Source: Branchipolynoe longqiensis (taxonomy: Eukaryota > Annelida > Polychaeta > Phyllodocida > Polynoidae). Taken from it: a stretch of DNA of 64,000 bases. The DNA lies in the NCBI GenBank assembly GCA_030323885.1, contig CM059188.1:109899263-109963262 (forward strand), in the 5' to 3' direction. Shown in pieces: positions 19,975 to 31,612 of the stretch. Made by a program: the position numbers and the translations under genes. The stretch's first letter is position 1, and every line of letters starts with the position of its first letter. Under the pieces are notes generated by a model that was not told the origin of the DNA, made no database searches, and worked only from the letters and a program-made list of their open reading frames with translations.

Positions 19975-21115
19975 TGGCTATGAGCAATCTTCATAGAGAA
20001 AAGGTGAAATATCTCTAAAACCATACCACCTAGACACAAACCGCTTGAAACACATATAGAAAACATATTCAACGAATAGATTATATTAAATTTATATGGT
20101 TAGGGTTCTGGATTTCTATAGATTTTGAATAAAATCGACGTTTTGCACTGCACGTACCGGTGTCATGGTATAAAACCCCGGCCCGATCGCAGCCCCTGCC
20201 GTGGCTTCTGCGCATGCGCAGAGTTTGTAAACAGGCGCAGCTTGGCTGCAGAACGAATACACACTGCCAGTGTCTATTAAAGATTAATAGAAATGCACAA
20301 CCCTAACCATATAAATTTAATATAATCTATCCGTCGAATATGTTTTCTAATTGGTGTAGCTTTAGAGATATTTCACTTTTTCTGTATGAAGATTGCACTG
20401 ACACTCAGAATATCCCAACTTTCACTATTATCTCTGTTTTTAATACTTTCAGCATAAATTGCTCTTTGGTTACATTAAATACTTCAGATCTTCCTCTTCA
20501 ATGGCGCATTAAGATATTTTTAATCGATCCAATGAAAGCTTTTAAATTTATTTTACAAAAATAAATGCTTAGTCAACTGTCTTCACGGCAGGGGCTGCGA
20601 TCGGGCCGGGGTTTTATACCATGACACCGGCAAACTGCCCGCGAAGGGTAAAATACGGCAATGCTATGTCTATGTGGAGCTTTTATTTTTGTAAAATAAA
20701 TTTAAAAGCTTTAATTGGATCAATTAAAATTATCTTAATGCGCGATTGAAGAGGAAGATCTGAAGTATTTAATGTACAATAAGAGCAATTTACGCTGAAA
20801 GTATTAAAAACAAGAGATAATAGTGAAAATTGGGATATTCTGAGTGTCAGTGCCAGTGCATTGTCAATGGCCGTGAGCAATCTTCATACAGAAAAAGTGA
20901 AATATCTCTAAAAAGACACCACCTAGAGACAAACCGCTTGGTACACATATAGAAAACATATTCACCGAATAGATTATATTAAATTTATATGGTTAGGCTT
21001 CTGCATTGCTATTAATTTTGAATAAAATAAAGGTTTTACACTGCGCGTACGGGCAAACTCAGTGGCAGTGTGCCTTCGTTCTGCAGCCGAGCTGCGCGCG
21101 CATACACAATGTTTA
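19975..21115. repeat. Nested foldback palindrome built on the 190-bp repeat
   Basis: The arms about 20235-20572 and 20681-21100 are imperfect reverse complements; both even encode the same LNTSDLPLQ(W/S)RIKI peptide on opposite strands. The spacer (20589-20635) is an exact reverse complement of the segment just outside the left arm (20158-20205). The outer left part (19975-20157) is a further unit of the 190-bp repeat family. Confidence 0.75.
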
Positions 21116-21150
21116 CAAACATTGAAAGGCATCTATATCTCCTCCCTTTA

Positions 21151-21466
21151 AGCTAGGATTCCTTACACGCGGTATGCGGTATGCGGTATGCGAATGCGAA
21201 TGCGGCAAAAAATCGAAAAGCATCTAAGTCAATGGGGGTGATTCCTTACACGCGGTATGCGGCATGCGGCATGCGAATACTGAATCGGTCCATGTACCGA
21301 TCGGTGCGGCATGCGAATGCGAATGCTGCTGCGTTTGCCATAGAGAACAGTGGTGAGGAAACCTGACACTGTGTGTGGGTGTGTGTGTGGGTGTGGGTGA
21401 AAGGACCCATCCCGTAATCACGCCGCACGCCGCATGACGTGTCTAAGGAATCCTAGCTTTAAGCTA
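21151..21466. repeat. Inverted-repeat element, GGATTCCTTACAC family, copy 1
   Basis: It starts AAGCTAGGATTCCTTACAC and ends GTCTAAGGAATCCTAGCTT. The interior has many GCGGTATGCGGCATGCGAATG-like short repeats and their inverse. It shares its right terminus with the next element. Confidence 0.7.
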
Positions 21467-23110
21467 GGATTCCTTACACACGGTATGCGGCATGCGGCAT
21501 GCGGTATGCGAATGGGAAGATTCCTTCTACACGGTATGCGGCATGCGGCAGACGGCACATCACTGGCTATATTTAAAAAATAAAAATAAACAAGTATACT
21601 CCATACTGCACTGTATATGGCCTAATATGGCATGTATATCCATGTAACTCATGGTACTGCACATGGAGGTTCCTACCTTTATAATTACCAAATTATAGAT
21701 AAGTATTCATATTTTTGTGGCTCTGGTAGCATTTTTACCAGTCGGTGGTATGGTATGGGGTGTTCGTAACCTTACGACGGTTACCGGTTGCAGAACTGCA
21801 ACATTTATAGAGAGGCTCCGATAAATCGGCCCAGTCTTTGGTTAAGACATGTCTTCTGCGGGTGAAGTGGTCTCAGAGGAAGTGTTGTGAAGGCTGGGAC
21901 ATCCTTCAAGACGTAGTGGCGACGGGGCGCCGGGTGGCAGCGGATCTCTCCGTGCCGTCTGTTTGTAGTAGAGCTGTATGGTGTCTGTAGTGTAGCACTT
22001 GCATCCGGTCAGCAGGGGTTCGAGGAAGGCGGGCAAAGGTGGGAGCAGCGGTCGTTCCAGCAACAAGAACCAGACAGAGAAATGGTAAAAGGTCAAGAGC
22101 CCCACCCAAGAACACAACAACCCTGGTTAGGGGAAGAAGTGAGCCTGGGAGAAATCGAATGGGCAGATCTAGGAAAGAGAAATGAGGAGAGTTGAGTCAA
22201 AGGCCCGTGCCTATCTGCCCTATGGTGACCAACCGGCGAGCCATAGACACGGACAGAGTAAGGGTAGAAAGTGAAAATGCCGGCAGGCACCCCCTCCTGG
22301 AACTCTTTTCAGACATATCAAGGAGGTGTCCGGCCGGCGGAGAGGTGATAGAGAGAGGTGTGGACGAGGTGCGGTCCGGATAGCAAGTGTTACCAGTCGC
22401 CTCCTCCAGCCTTATATCAATGGACAACACACAGAGAATGGGACGGTCCAAACATGGCTCAGTTTAGCTTGCTTAGAGCGATGTTAGGACCGTCCCAAAT
22501 ATGAAGACTGCTTCCTCACAGGTCCGCCGCATAAACCTACATGTTTGCACCGGCTGTCCGTAATTATCAGTCGCCTCCTCCAGCCTTATATCAATGGACA
22601 CCAGTCGCCTCCTCCAGCCTTATATCAATGGACAACACACAGAGAATGGGACGGTCCAAACATGGCTCAGTTTAGCTTGCTTAGAGCGATGTTAGGACCG
22701 TCCCAAATATGAAGACTGCTTCCTCACAGGTCCGCCGCATAAACCTACATGTTTGCACCGGCTGTCCGTAATTATCAGTCGCCTCCTCCAGCCTTATATC
22801 AATGGACAAATGCGACTGATGCTTTTCTATTCACACCACCCTGTCCCGGCTGTCCGTAATTATCAGTCGCCTCCTCCAGCCTTATATCAATGGACAAATG
22901 CGACTGATGCTAATCTATTCGCACCCCCGTGTCGCATGCCGCATGCCGGACCGATCGCTACAGGGACCGATCGAGTTGTCGCATTCGCATTCGCATTCGC
23001 ATTCGCATACCGTATGTAAGGGTTGCAGCCCATTGACTTCAAGGCGTTTCGATTTTTTGCCGCATTCGCATTCGCAGATCGCATACCGCGTGTAAGGAAT
23101 CTCAGCTTTA
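21463..23110. repeat. Inverted-repeat element, GGATTCCTTACAC family, copy 2 (long)
   Basis: The left end is AAGCTAGGATTCCTTACAC; the right end is CGTGTAAGGAATCTCAGCTT at about 23088-23107. The terminal regions are rich in GCATGCGG and GCATTC repeats in opposite orientation. The middle is unrelated DNA carrying the direct duplication at 22393-22920. I see no transposase. Confidence 0.6.
22393..22920. repeat. Direct duplications of a block of about 200 bp
   Basis: The block CAGTCGCCTCCTCCAGCCTT, GGACGGTCCAAACATGG, then CACCGGCTGTCCGTAATTAT occurs at about 22393 and again at about 22601. Its first 35 bp recur at 22568, 22776 and 22866. Confidence 0.75.
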
Positions 23111-24307
23111 GCCTTTACACTTGGTCAAAGGATGGGTCCCGATTCCCCCAGAATAAGTTGTGGAGACAGCGAGGGGGAGAGGGAAGGTGGGGGGGGGGGG
23201 TCAATACCAAGACACTGGTGTTGCGTTCCCGTTACCCAATAGTTCCTGTACATCGGATTCCAATTTCTGCACATTGCTTTTATCTTTGTATGTCTAGCAT
23301 AATACCTAAAACTTCATCCGTCTGAGTCAAGATTAAAAGTAGTATATAATTTGTTTCCTGATATTCAATTCAATACTTTATTTCAGACTCAGCATTATGG
23401 CAGTTACATAAAGTGGTCCATAGTAAGTAGATATACGTATAAATATAAATAATACACAAGTAATAGTATGAGCACTATGCTAACCATTATCAAAATGTAG
23501 CCCTATATATGTAGGCCTATGTTTGAAAATGCAACGGTGGAAAACTTAAAATTTCATCAAATAGGAAAGGTAAGATTTCATTAAATATTGTCAGCAAGAA
23601 ATGACTTGACTGCTACGATTATAGACTTTGGAATCAGAATTTAGTAAATATAGAACAAGAAAGTAATGTATTAATGCAAAATTAGTTCAAGCCTTCTTGA
23701 TATTGACAAATTAGTGCTGCTTACTCTTTAAGTATATATTTTGCTGTTGAATTAAGGAAATTCAAGATTGGCGATTAACTTAATGGCGGAATGAAGAGAA
23801 AGTAGCATCATAATAGATTGAACCAGTACATTATCCTCTCATTTTGACGCTTGACTTATAATTTCTGGTTACCTACCGTTGATCTCCTTGAAATCAGTGT
23901 GCCACAAACGGAATCGCATGAAAATGTCTTTAGTATCGTTTTTTACCGTTCTCCATTTCTGTATGTTGGAAAGATAAAAAGGTATTTCAGCATATATCAG
24001 GTTTTCATGACACGAATACATATATATTCCATTCTCCGAGTAATTAGTAACAGACCCAGTCATACAGTTTTAGAATGGAAATGGAGCTTTTTTAACTCTG
24101 GTTTCTACTATGTTATATTGCTTACTTAATTCTAGATAGGCCTATGGGAGTGTGCAGAAATCACTTTTTGTCTGGTTTTGCTTTATGCTGCGCATTTTGC
24201 ACATAAGAATGTTTGTGGCGCGTCGGGACCAGTAGCCGGACAGAGACCTATTTCATCATACATGGGCATTAAGGACTGACTTTTAATTCACATTCATGTT
24301 GGCCTGC
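23111..24307. other. No gene recognised
   Basis: AT-rich DNA with a poly-G run near 23190. There are no exon-like stretches with family similarity and no clear repeat. Confidence 0.4.
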
Positions 24308-24741
24308 TAATACCCCAGTCACACGAGGCCTGCGTTTGCTTACAATCGATTTGTGGTGTCAAAGCGTCCAACTTACACCTGCCTTACGGCCGGCCACCTT
24401 ACGGGCTGGCGCCGCGAAGTCACCAACCTCGCGCTGTCCATTTGGAAAATTTTGGATGCAAGGAGGATGCAGCTGCTACACCTGCATCCTCCTTGCGCCA
24501 GTTTCCGGCAGCGCTATTAATTAATTTGTTTAAACAATGGTTGGCACCCTGGACCTGGCACTGCCAGGTCACCAACCTCTTGGTTGGCGAATTGGCGGTG
24601 GCCATGGCAGCGCCACAGTGGTGGCCTGGCGAAGCCGACCCACGTCGCACACTTTTTTGAATCAATGTATCAAAGGTTGGCGACCTTTTGGGCGTAAGGA
24701 GGTTGGCGGCGAATGCTGCCTCTCGTGTGACTGAGGTATTA
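24308..24741. mobile_element. MITE, CAGTCACA family, complete
   Basis: 434 bp bounded by TAATACCCCAGTCACACGAG and its imperfect inverse CTCGTGTGACTGAGGTATTA. Internal short inverted repeats (GCAGCTGCTACACCTGCATC region) and the GGAGGTTGGCGGCGAATGCT block are shared with 16606-16944. It has no coding capacity. Confidence 0.75.
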
Positions 24742-25499
24742 CATGGGTAATTTGCTTCACGAGGCAACTGTCGCGCCTTGCTTACCTTGGTCCTCGAGGT
24801 ATGCGCACCTCTCACTTCACCCCAGCGGCTCGGACAGGCAACTTCACTCACTCCCCCTCCCCCCTAACAGATCTGGTTTGAGCGCTGCTTTTCGGCCTTT
24901 TTCTACTATTTTCTACCATTTTCTTCATTTTTCTGATTATTGTAACTTGATTCGATACTACACGTCACGATTAAGTACACATAGTATAAGTCCCGTTTCT
25001 ATAGATTGTTTCTTGTATTTCTTGATCGACTACATAAAGAGGTCGATCACTGCTTATATGACTTTATTGATCTGGCTATTTCTCCTATATCAATTACACT
25101 TGTAGCGACTATTTACTGATTTCACGATGTAGACTGGTGCCTGTCGACAGCTTGATGTACCTGATGATCGACTTCCCCGGGGAGTTACTGACTTATTTCT
25201 TTATTCAAAATATACTTAACACTTAAACCTGTGTGCACCTGTCTTGTCTCCTGTTTGTCCTTGTGAAGTGAATTAAATGGACAACTTCTCTGGGGATCTC
25301 TGGTTTCCATTGAGACTTGGCAAAACCGTCATCTGATCAAGCAGGTTAAAGGGACCAGCTATAGCTCGCTGGGACACTGCTCGTACTCCGACAAATGCTC
25401 TCCAAGCACAATCTTGTTTAGTTTTTATGTTTAAATGAACCAAGTATGTGTGGGGAGAGTATGGGACCAGGGCACTGCTAGTCTGAACTGCAAAGGCAG

Positions 25500-26400
25500 T
25501 TTGTTGTCTTCAAAATGGCCGCCCCCATAGGCGGCGGCCATTTGCAATGCAAAAGCTGCGCTGTGATTGGCTGAAATTGTGCCGGCAACAGGCTCACACA
25601 GTAACAAGATTTGCTGGTTCCCAGTATGGGCGGCAATAAATTTCAGACCGATTACGCCGAAATCTATTGAATGCGATCATATTTAACAGAATTACATACT
25701 CAAATCGTGAAATTTCATTAAATTAACCCTAAATTCGAAGCGTTATTAAGGCTACCGCCGCATTGGCGGCGATATTAATAGTGTCGAATCGACGAATGTA
25801 AAGTAAACAAATCGCCGCCGCCGCAGCGACGTCGATATCCATACTGGCATAACGCCAGCGGCAATGTTTTACGCCGAAATCTATTGAATGCGATCATATT
25901 TAACAGAATTACATACTCAAATCGTGAAATTTCATTAAATTAACCCTAAATTCGAAGCGTTATTAAGGCTACCGCCGCATTGGCGGCGATATTAATAGTG
26001 ACGAATGTAAAGTAAACAAATGTCGCTTCTGCGCATGCGCGGATTTTCGCAGGTTGCGGCGATCACTGCTATTTGTTTTGTTTACACTCGGCGATTCGAC
26101 TCTGATCGAGCTGCTACGTTAATATCGCTTGGAATTTAAGGTTAATTTGATTAAATTTCATTATTGAGTATGTAATTCTGTTAAATATGATCGCATTCAA
26201 TAGATTTCGGCCTAACACAGCCGGGTACCGTGCCTGAGCTTGTAGCCGGCGAGGCCATGGGTCTTTTGCATACGTCGAATCGCCGAGTGTAAACAAAACA
26301 AATAGCAGTGATCGCCGCAACGTGCGAAAATCCGCGCATGCGCAGAAGCCACGACAGTGGCTCGAGTGACCCGAGTTGAATAATCGATTACACCCCAATA
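25500..26400. repeat. Tandem plus inverted repeat cluster
   Basis: A block from CGAAATCTATTGAATGCGAT to GGCGGCGATATTAATAGTG is present directly at about 25650-25795 and 25870-26003 and inverted at about 26110-26210. Arms 26023-26100 and 26274-26355 form a near-perfect inverted repeat centred on ATAGCAGTGATCGCCGC, each with a GCGCATGCGC palindrome. No gene is seen between 24742 and 26571. Confidence 0.75.
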
Positions 26401-26571
26401 TACAAATCGCCTCCGCCGCCGGCGCATTAGGCCACCATGTGGCACAAATCTGAACTATTCCGAGTTCGTTTGTTTTCCACGCGGCGGATAGCTGGCGACT
26501 TTAAGACAGGTGACATGGCTAATCATGCCTTCATCACATCTCAAATATTCATGTTTATTATCGATTACTTA

Positions 26572-26919
26572 AAGTTGCATAGTCCGATGCTTTTGAGTTT
26601 CTGTTATTTTCTGAGATAAGGTTGATCATTATAATCTACCTTACTTTAGTTTGAAGTAACTTTTATTTTAAAGGACTAATCTTGGAGATGTTTGAAGTGT
26701 AACCGTGCCAAATTAATCTAAGTGTGCTTGTCAAAACTCTGACCCCGCCTCCGATAAATTCAGCAAGAACAGTTTCTTTTAGATTGACTTAGTACGGCCC
26801 TTCTGTGTAGCAACAAATACGTAATAAGTGCACTAGTATATAAGTTAAATATGTAGATTCAAATCTTGATAAGTGTTTTACTTTAGACATTTTGATGTTT
26901 TTATCAGACTATGCAACTT
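26572..26919. mobile_element. MITE-1 (AAGTTGCATAGTC family), copy 1
   Basis: 348 bp, termini AAGTTGCATAGTCCGATG and its inverse, flanked by TA on both sides (TA target duplication, as in Tc1/mariner-related MITEs). It is non-coding. The long AT-rich stretch to 27347 has no gene. Confidence 0.8.
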
Positions 26920-27347
26920 TATATCTTACATAATACTGCCCAAAATAAGTACCATCACATAATGAATAATTAATTCCATGAAGTCTTATTGTAATTCTTT
27001 TTTTTTTAATAGAAGTAAGAAAGAGTTCACAAATGCCTTTGAACACTTGAAGTTCCACTTCTGATATCTTGATAGTAATCCATGGCTCCTTAACTCATGT
27101 CTAAAATGAACAAGAGGAGAAACACGTAAAAGAGACACATCACTTCACGAATTAAGTTGAAGCAGCTAACAATGTACTATAGATACAACATATATATCGT
27201 ACAACTCCCAATAAAACTTGAGGCCATGATACCTATAAGTCTGGGTTTAGAGCTGGGGGGTATACAGGAAAGATTGATGACAGTAATACAATTTTATTCT
27301 TCATATTTTTTTTAATGCTTTTCACTTTCACACCTAGAAACTAGATT

Positions 27348-27710
27348 GGCTCATAATTCCGAATTGTGGTTGATCCGGCGGGAAGCCCGAGACGCCCCCT
27401 CCCGGGCCCTCACCGAACCTCCCCTCCTTCCCGCCCTTCCCTCTGACCTGCATTCGGCCTCCAGATCCTCACGTCAATGGATTTACTGCACCCACCACCC
27501 TCTTTTTGTAGCCCACTGCGTGGGGGTCGGCTCCCGGGCCTACCTCCTCCCAGGTCCTTCCGGGCCCCTCTGCGGACGTGGACGAGGTCGACTGACCTGC
27601 TCAAGAACATTGCATAAGTTGTACTACCCCGATTTTTACTTGTACCTGTTTTCCTGAATAAACCCTCCCTTCTCACTCCCACCTCCGTCTCGGGCTTCCT
27701 CTGTCCGGAT
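27348..27710 (+). mobile_element. Solo A2-B2 unit of a Ngaro-type element (subfamily 1)
   Basis: The A module (CATAATTCCGAATTGTGG ... TCAATGGATTTAC), a spacer with CCACCCTCTTTTTGTAG, and the B module (CTCCCAGGTCCTTCC ... GAATAAACCC ... GGGCTTCCTCTGTCCGG) are in the same order as A2-B2 of copy 2, with no ORFs. The sequence is closer to copies 1 and 2 than the other two solos. It includes the gag start codon context and an AATAAA signal, on the plus strand. Confidence 0.8.
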
Positions 27711-28079
27711 CAGGTATTCAACTTAGCACCTTATGAAACTAGACTGGATACATACTGGCTGTAGGCATCGTCCTCTTGTACATATCAAGTATTAAATATG
27801 CGACATATTTGGTGATATAAACATAAAAATTAAGCAAAGTTGTGCTTGGAGAGCATTTGTCGGAGTATGGTTCCAGTCGCTACGAGGAATACCGTGTTTC
27901 TTTAACTATCTCCTTTTTGAGGGTGACGAAGTGATGAGCACTTTCAACCCAAATAGTGGACAGGGTTGTATATATAGGCAATTGAGTTTATTATTGACAT
28001 GTTCAAATTTGTAATGCTGGAGTGTGATATAAAAATATATATAAAGGTTAGGTGTATTCTGGTCTTGATATACAATTGG

Positions 28080-28405
28080 GGAGCGGGACGTAGCTCAGGT
28101 GGTAGAGTGTCCACCTGTGAAGGTGTGGGTCATCCAATCGATCCTGCTGAGTGGACCCATCTGCAGTTGGGGCTATTCACCGTTCCAACCAGTGGTCCAC
28201 AACTGGTTCATCAAAGGCTGTGGTATGTGCTGTACTGTCTGTGGGAAAGTGCATATAAAAGACACCTTGCTGCTTATCGGAAAGAGTAGCCTATGTGGTT
28301 TTCTCCGAAGAAATATGTCAGAATGACCATATATTTGAAGTGCAATAGCTGATGATAAAAATCAATGTGCTCTAGAGGCGTCATTAAATAAAACAAGCTC
28401 TAATT
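28080..28405 (+). mobile_element. SINE family A, near full length
   Basis: The tRNA-like head contains an A-box-like TAGCTCAGGTGGTAGAGTG and a B-box-like GGGTCATCCAATCGATCC, both internal Pol III promoter elements. The body runs to a 3' end with ATCAATGTGCTCTAGAGG and TTAAATAAAACAAG. It needs LINE proteins in trans. A 5'-truncated relative lies at 2728-2955. Confidence 0.75.
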
Positions 28406-28674
28406 TTTTAAATACTATTACCTCACCCTTCAATGAATTCGTGCGCTGACGCCGCTGCTATGTGAATACTTTTCATAATAATTATTATTACTACTATTAT
28501 TATTCTCATTATTACACACGTGTTATATGTTGCCTTCTGCTCGGTGGAATAAACCCCAGTATCCGGGCTTTATATTTTTATTTAATAAGAGAGTGTCAGT
28601 ATTCTTTGAAGCTATCACAATAGCATCAGTCTAGGAGAATAGTACTAGTGAGTTGGGTTCTTTGAAATATTGGT

Positions 28675-29024
28675 GCATAAATTCGAATTGTGGTTGATTC
28701 AGGAAGGGAAGCCAAGGTACCCATCACGTCACCAAGTGGGCCCAATGAACACTAAACTCCTGCCCCCCCCCCCTCCAGTGACTCCCATTCAGCGCACTTA
28801 TTCTGATGAGAGACTAGTTTACCATGCCCACCCACCCTCTTTTTAAGCTTCCACTATGTGGGAGTCGGCTCAGGGATCCTCCTAATCAAGTTCCCAGGTT
28901 CTTTCCCTTCCGGCTCCCCTCGACATCATGACATTGACTAATTAAAATAACCTTATACTCCTTTCATAGATTAAACAGCCCTTTTTCTCCCACCCCTGTG
29001 TCCGGCTTCCCAACTTCCGAATCG
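28675..29024 (+). mobile_element. Solo A2-B2 unit of a Ngaro-type element (subfamily 2)
   Basis: 350 bp, from GCATAAATTCGAATTGTGG to a CCCACCCCTGTGTCCGGCTTCC terminus, with spacer CACCCTCTTTTTAAGC and ATTAAA near 28973. It is the closest match to the unit at 19384-19735, in opposite orientation. Confidence 0.75.
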
Positions 29025-29366
29025 ACTCAATATGACTAGTACTACCGCTGAATGCACTCACATCGTTTGGCGCTTCTTGCTTAACGCCGTGGGTAGTTCT
29101 TTGACGAATTTGAGTTGTTTTAAATGTTCCCGCTTGTTAATTCGTTTATGGCTATTTACCTACAACAACAGAAAACGTCATGTTTATTATTTATTTCAAT
29201 GTCTTTGATTGTAAAAACAATGTGATACATGTCATTAGACATTACTTTTAATTATCAAATACAGAAATAGCCTGAGAAATTTATCGGAAATGTAAGCTGA
29301 TGACAGCTTGCTAATGCCCATTACACATTATAGACATTCTATATATGGAATCTATATATATATATA

Positions 29367-29473
29367 TAGCCAAGTCCTCAAACTCGGTGAAACTTTATGT
29401 AGTACAGTTAATGCAGAAGGTTTGAGGCAGTTAACGCATAATTGGTGTTTCATCGAGTTTGAGGACTTGGCTA
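29367..29473. repeat. Compact hairpin, 27-bp arms
   Basis: The left arm TAGCCAAGTCCTCAAACTCG... pairs with the right arm ...CGAGTTTGAGGACTTGGCTA, around a loop of about 53 nt. It is flanked left by a TATATA run. Confidence 0.65.
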
Positions 29474-29482
29474 TTTGTAGGA

Positions 29483-30124
29483 CAGTGAGAGGTAGGCGTA
29501 CCCCGAGTCCAGCACCCTTTACCTAACCTTACTCGCATTTATGCCTGATCCAACAATTGGCGAAAGATTAATATGTAGCACAATAGTACTCTCTGTCCAC
29601 CCTGGGTTGGGTTGGGAGGGACAAATCCTAATAATTTCCAACAATATGAAGATTAACAATGTCTATAATCCAAAGGTAGCCCTATGTAATTTCCTAACCG
29701 TATGCTTGTAAGGTTAAATGCCGGGCACCAGAACCCCCCCCCCCCCCCCCCCCGAGACCCGTGCACGCGTCCGTCTCGGAGGGCCGGTTAACTCCTTGTG
29801 CTGGGCTGCATTCAGGGTCCGTCTCTGAGATGCTTTTTGGTTTATTTCCGTTCAGGGTGCGTCTCCGAGGCGCTTCCGAGGCGTCTCCCTTTTCAGACAC
29901 GAGACAAAAAGCACCTCGAAAATGGCCACAATATTCAGTGGTTTCAGCCAATCAGAGCACTTCTTTTCCATTGCAAATGGCTTCCGCCTATGGGGCCGGC
30001 CATTTTCTAGGTGACCAACTGCTTTTGCTGTTCAGACTAGCGTGACATCAGGGATTTCCCCAAGCCGTCTCGGAGGAGTACCCTGTATGCGGTCCTGGAC
30101 TCAGGGTATGCCTACCTCTCACTG
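29483..30124. mobile_element. Inverted-repeat element, CAGTGAGAGGTAGGC termini
   Basis: 642 bp with 28-bp imperfect terminal inverted repeats (CAGTGAGAGGTAGGCGTACC / inverse at 30097-30124). It contains a poly-C run (29737-29753) and a block resembling 25440-25625 (GCCAATCAGAG, AAATGGCC). No ORF has family similarity and no clear target duplication is seen. Confidence 0.6.
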
Positions 30125-31110
30125 TGCTATAATTAGCCAGGAGTACGAGAACGAAGTGAAATATATACATAGGTCTTTTCATGGTAAGTGTTACATGAGG
30201 GTAAAAAATTAGTATTGTGTATTTTCCTCATTTTTTCACTGAGTAGCCAACTCTTGTCCATATATATATATACTGGTAACATGAAGGAAAATATAGTTGC
30301 GCTCACCATTTTGTCAGAAAAACAAGAACTAATTGAGTAGCCAGCCCCAAGTGGGGAATTATTAATCAACAAGTGTAGATTTATTAATCAAAACAATTAT
30401 TTAACCAAATTTATTGCATGAAACAATCAATTTTTATGTTTTGATCCCATAAGTATTGAAATGCACTGTAAAAGAAATATGCATAGGATCATTATAATCT
30501 TCCCAATTTTGAGTTGTGGACGTAACACAATAGAATGGGACACCAAAAATAATATGGAACTTCAACATCAATTCTTTTTCATAAAGCTTTGTAGAAGAAG
30601 TATATTACTAGCCATGGTACTAGAAAATAGTCTTACACATGCAACAATAGCAACTGTTTTTTTACTGAAGCTCTGGTATTCCCAGGATAACATATTTCCT
30701 AATTTAACAAGCAAGGGACAAGCAGGAGACACAACAGTTACGTCCAGAACCAGTTTAATCACCATGGAATATCAGATAGAAAAAATATATATGCATGCAA
30801 AACGAATATTTTTTCAAGTTAGAGTCTCCTTATATTATTTCATTGACTAATAGGTAATATACTATGTAAACTAAAGGTCTAGTAGGCTAGAAAATTCCAC
30901 ATTTTCCATGTAGCAAATTCATGCCTTTAAGACACCATATTTTTGGAATGAAAATGTTGGCTTTTTTTTTTACTATGTCACATTAGGCCATACCTTTTTC
31001 ATATCTATCGATCCGGATCTCTCCAAAGTGTAAGAATACCAATTCTACAAAGAAAATACCTCCTGTACTCTTTCCATATTTGTTTTTGACCATTACATAC
31101 TGGAAAGTAC
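30125..31110. other. No gene recognised
   Basis: AT-rich DNA. An open frame at 30461-30850 shows no family features and poor codon character. Confidence 0.35.
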
Positions 31111-31163
31111 ATTGCCCCTATTTACCATGCAACGATCCATATATAATTATATATATAATTTAT

Positions 31164-31310
31164 ACAGAGAGAGAGAGAGAGGGGGGGAGGCGGAAGGGGG
31201 GAGGGAGGGGGGAGAGAGGGAGAGGGGGAGGGAGGGAGGGAGGGTAGAGGGAGAGAGGGAGGGAGAGAGGGAGAGAGAGAGGGAGAGAGAGAGGGAGGGA
31301 GAGAGACAGC
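31164..31310 (+). repeat. GA/GGGA microsatellite
   Basis: (GA)n grading into GGGA/GGAGG purine-only repeats, about 147 bp. Confidence 0.9.
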
Positions 31311-31612
31311 AAACTGAAAAGAGTTAGTGTACTTGTTTATATTCCCATAATAGATTATTAGAGCACATACATAACTCTTTACATATACATTATGTTCGAA
31401 AGAAAAAGAACAATGGTTAGAAATAGGGACCCCCAAAGAGAATACAGCATATATCTAAACAATATGCTGTATACACCTAGCACGTTCTTCATATCACCTC
31501 AACGACTATACACGCACTGCGGGCGAGTTTGTCACGATGTAGAACTGACCATAATAACCCGTACCCAGTCGCTTTATCTAGCCCATCCATTGCAGAAATG
31601 TTCAGTACTCAC

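Noticed and set aside
20340..20880. Two similar peptides on opposite strands (LNTSDLPLQ...RIKI)
   Set aside because: They arise because the DNA is a palindrome; no start, splice or homologous protein supports a gene.
24743..25105. 120-codon plus-strand open frame with hydrophobic end
   Set aside because: It starts at a MITE edge and runs into AT-rich DNA; no recognisable domain and no splice sites.
26114..26445. Arg-rich minus-strand frame (MRRRRRRF) that could pass for a TMC N-terminal basic exon
   Set aside because: It lies within the inverted-repeat cluster and repeats on both arms; no splice sites in register.
31112..31436. Arg/Glu/Gly-rich and Pro/Ser/Leu-rich open frames on opposite strands
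   Set aside because: Both are translations of the GA microsatellite.
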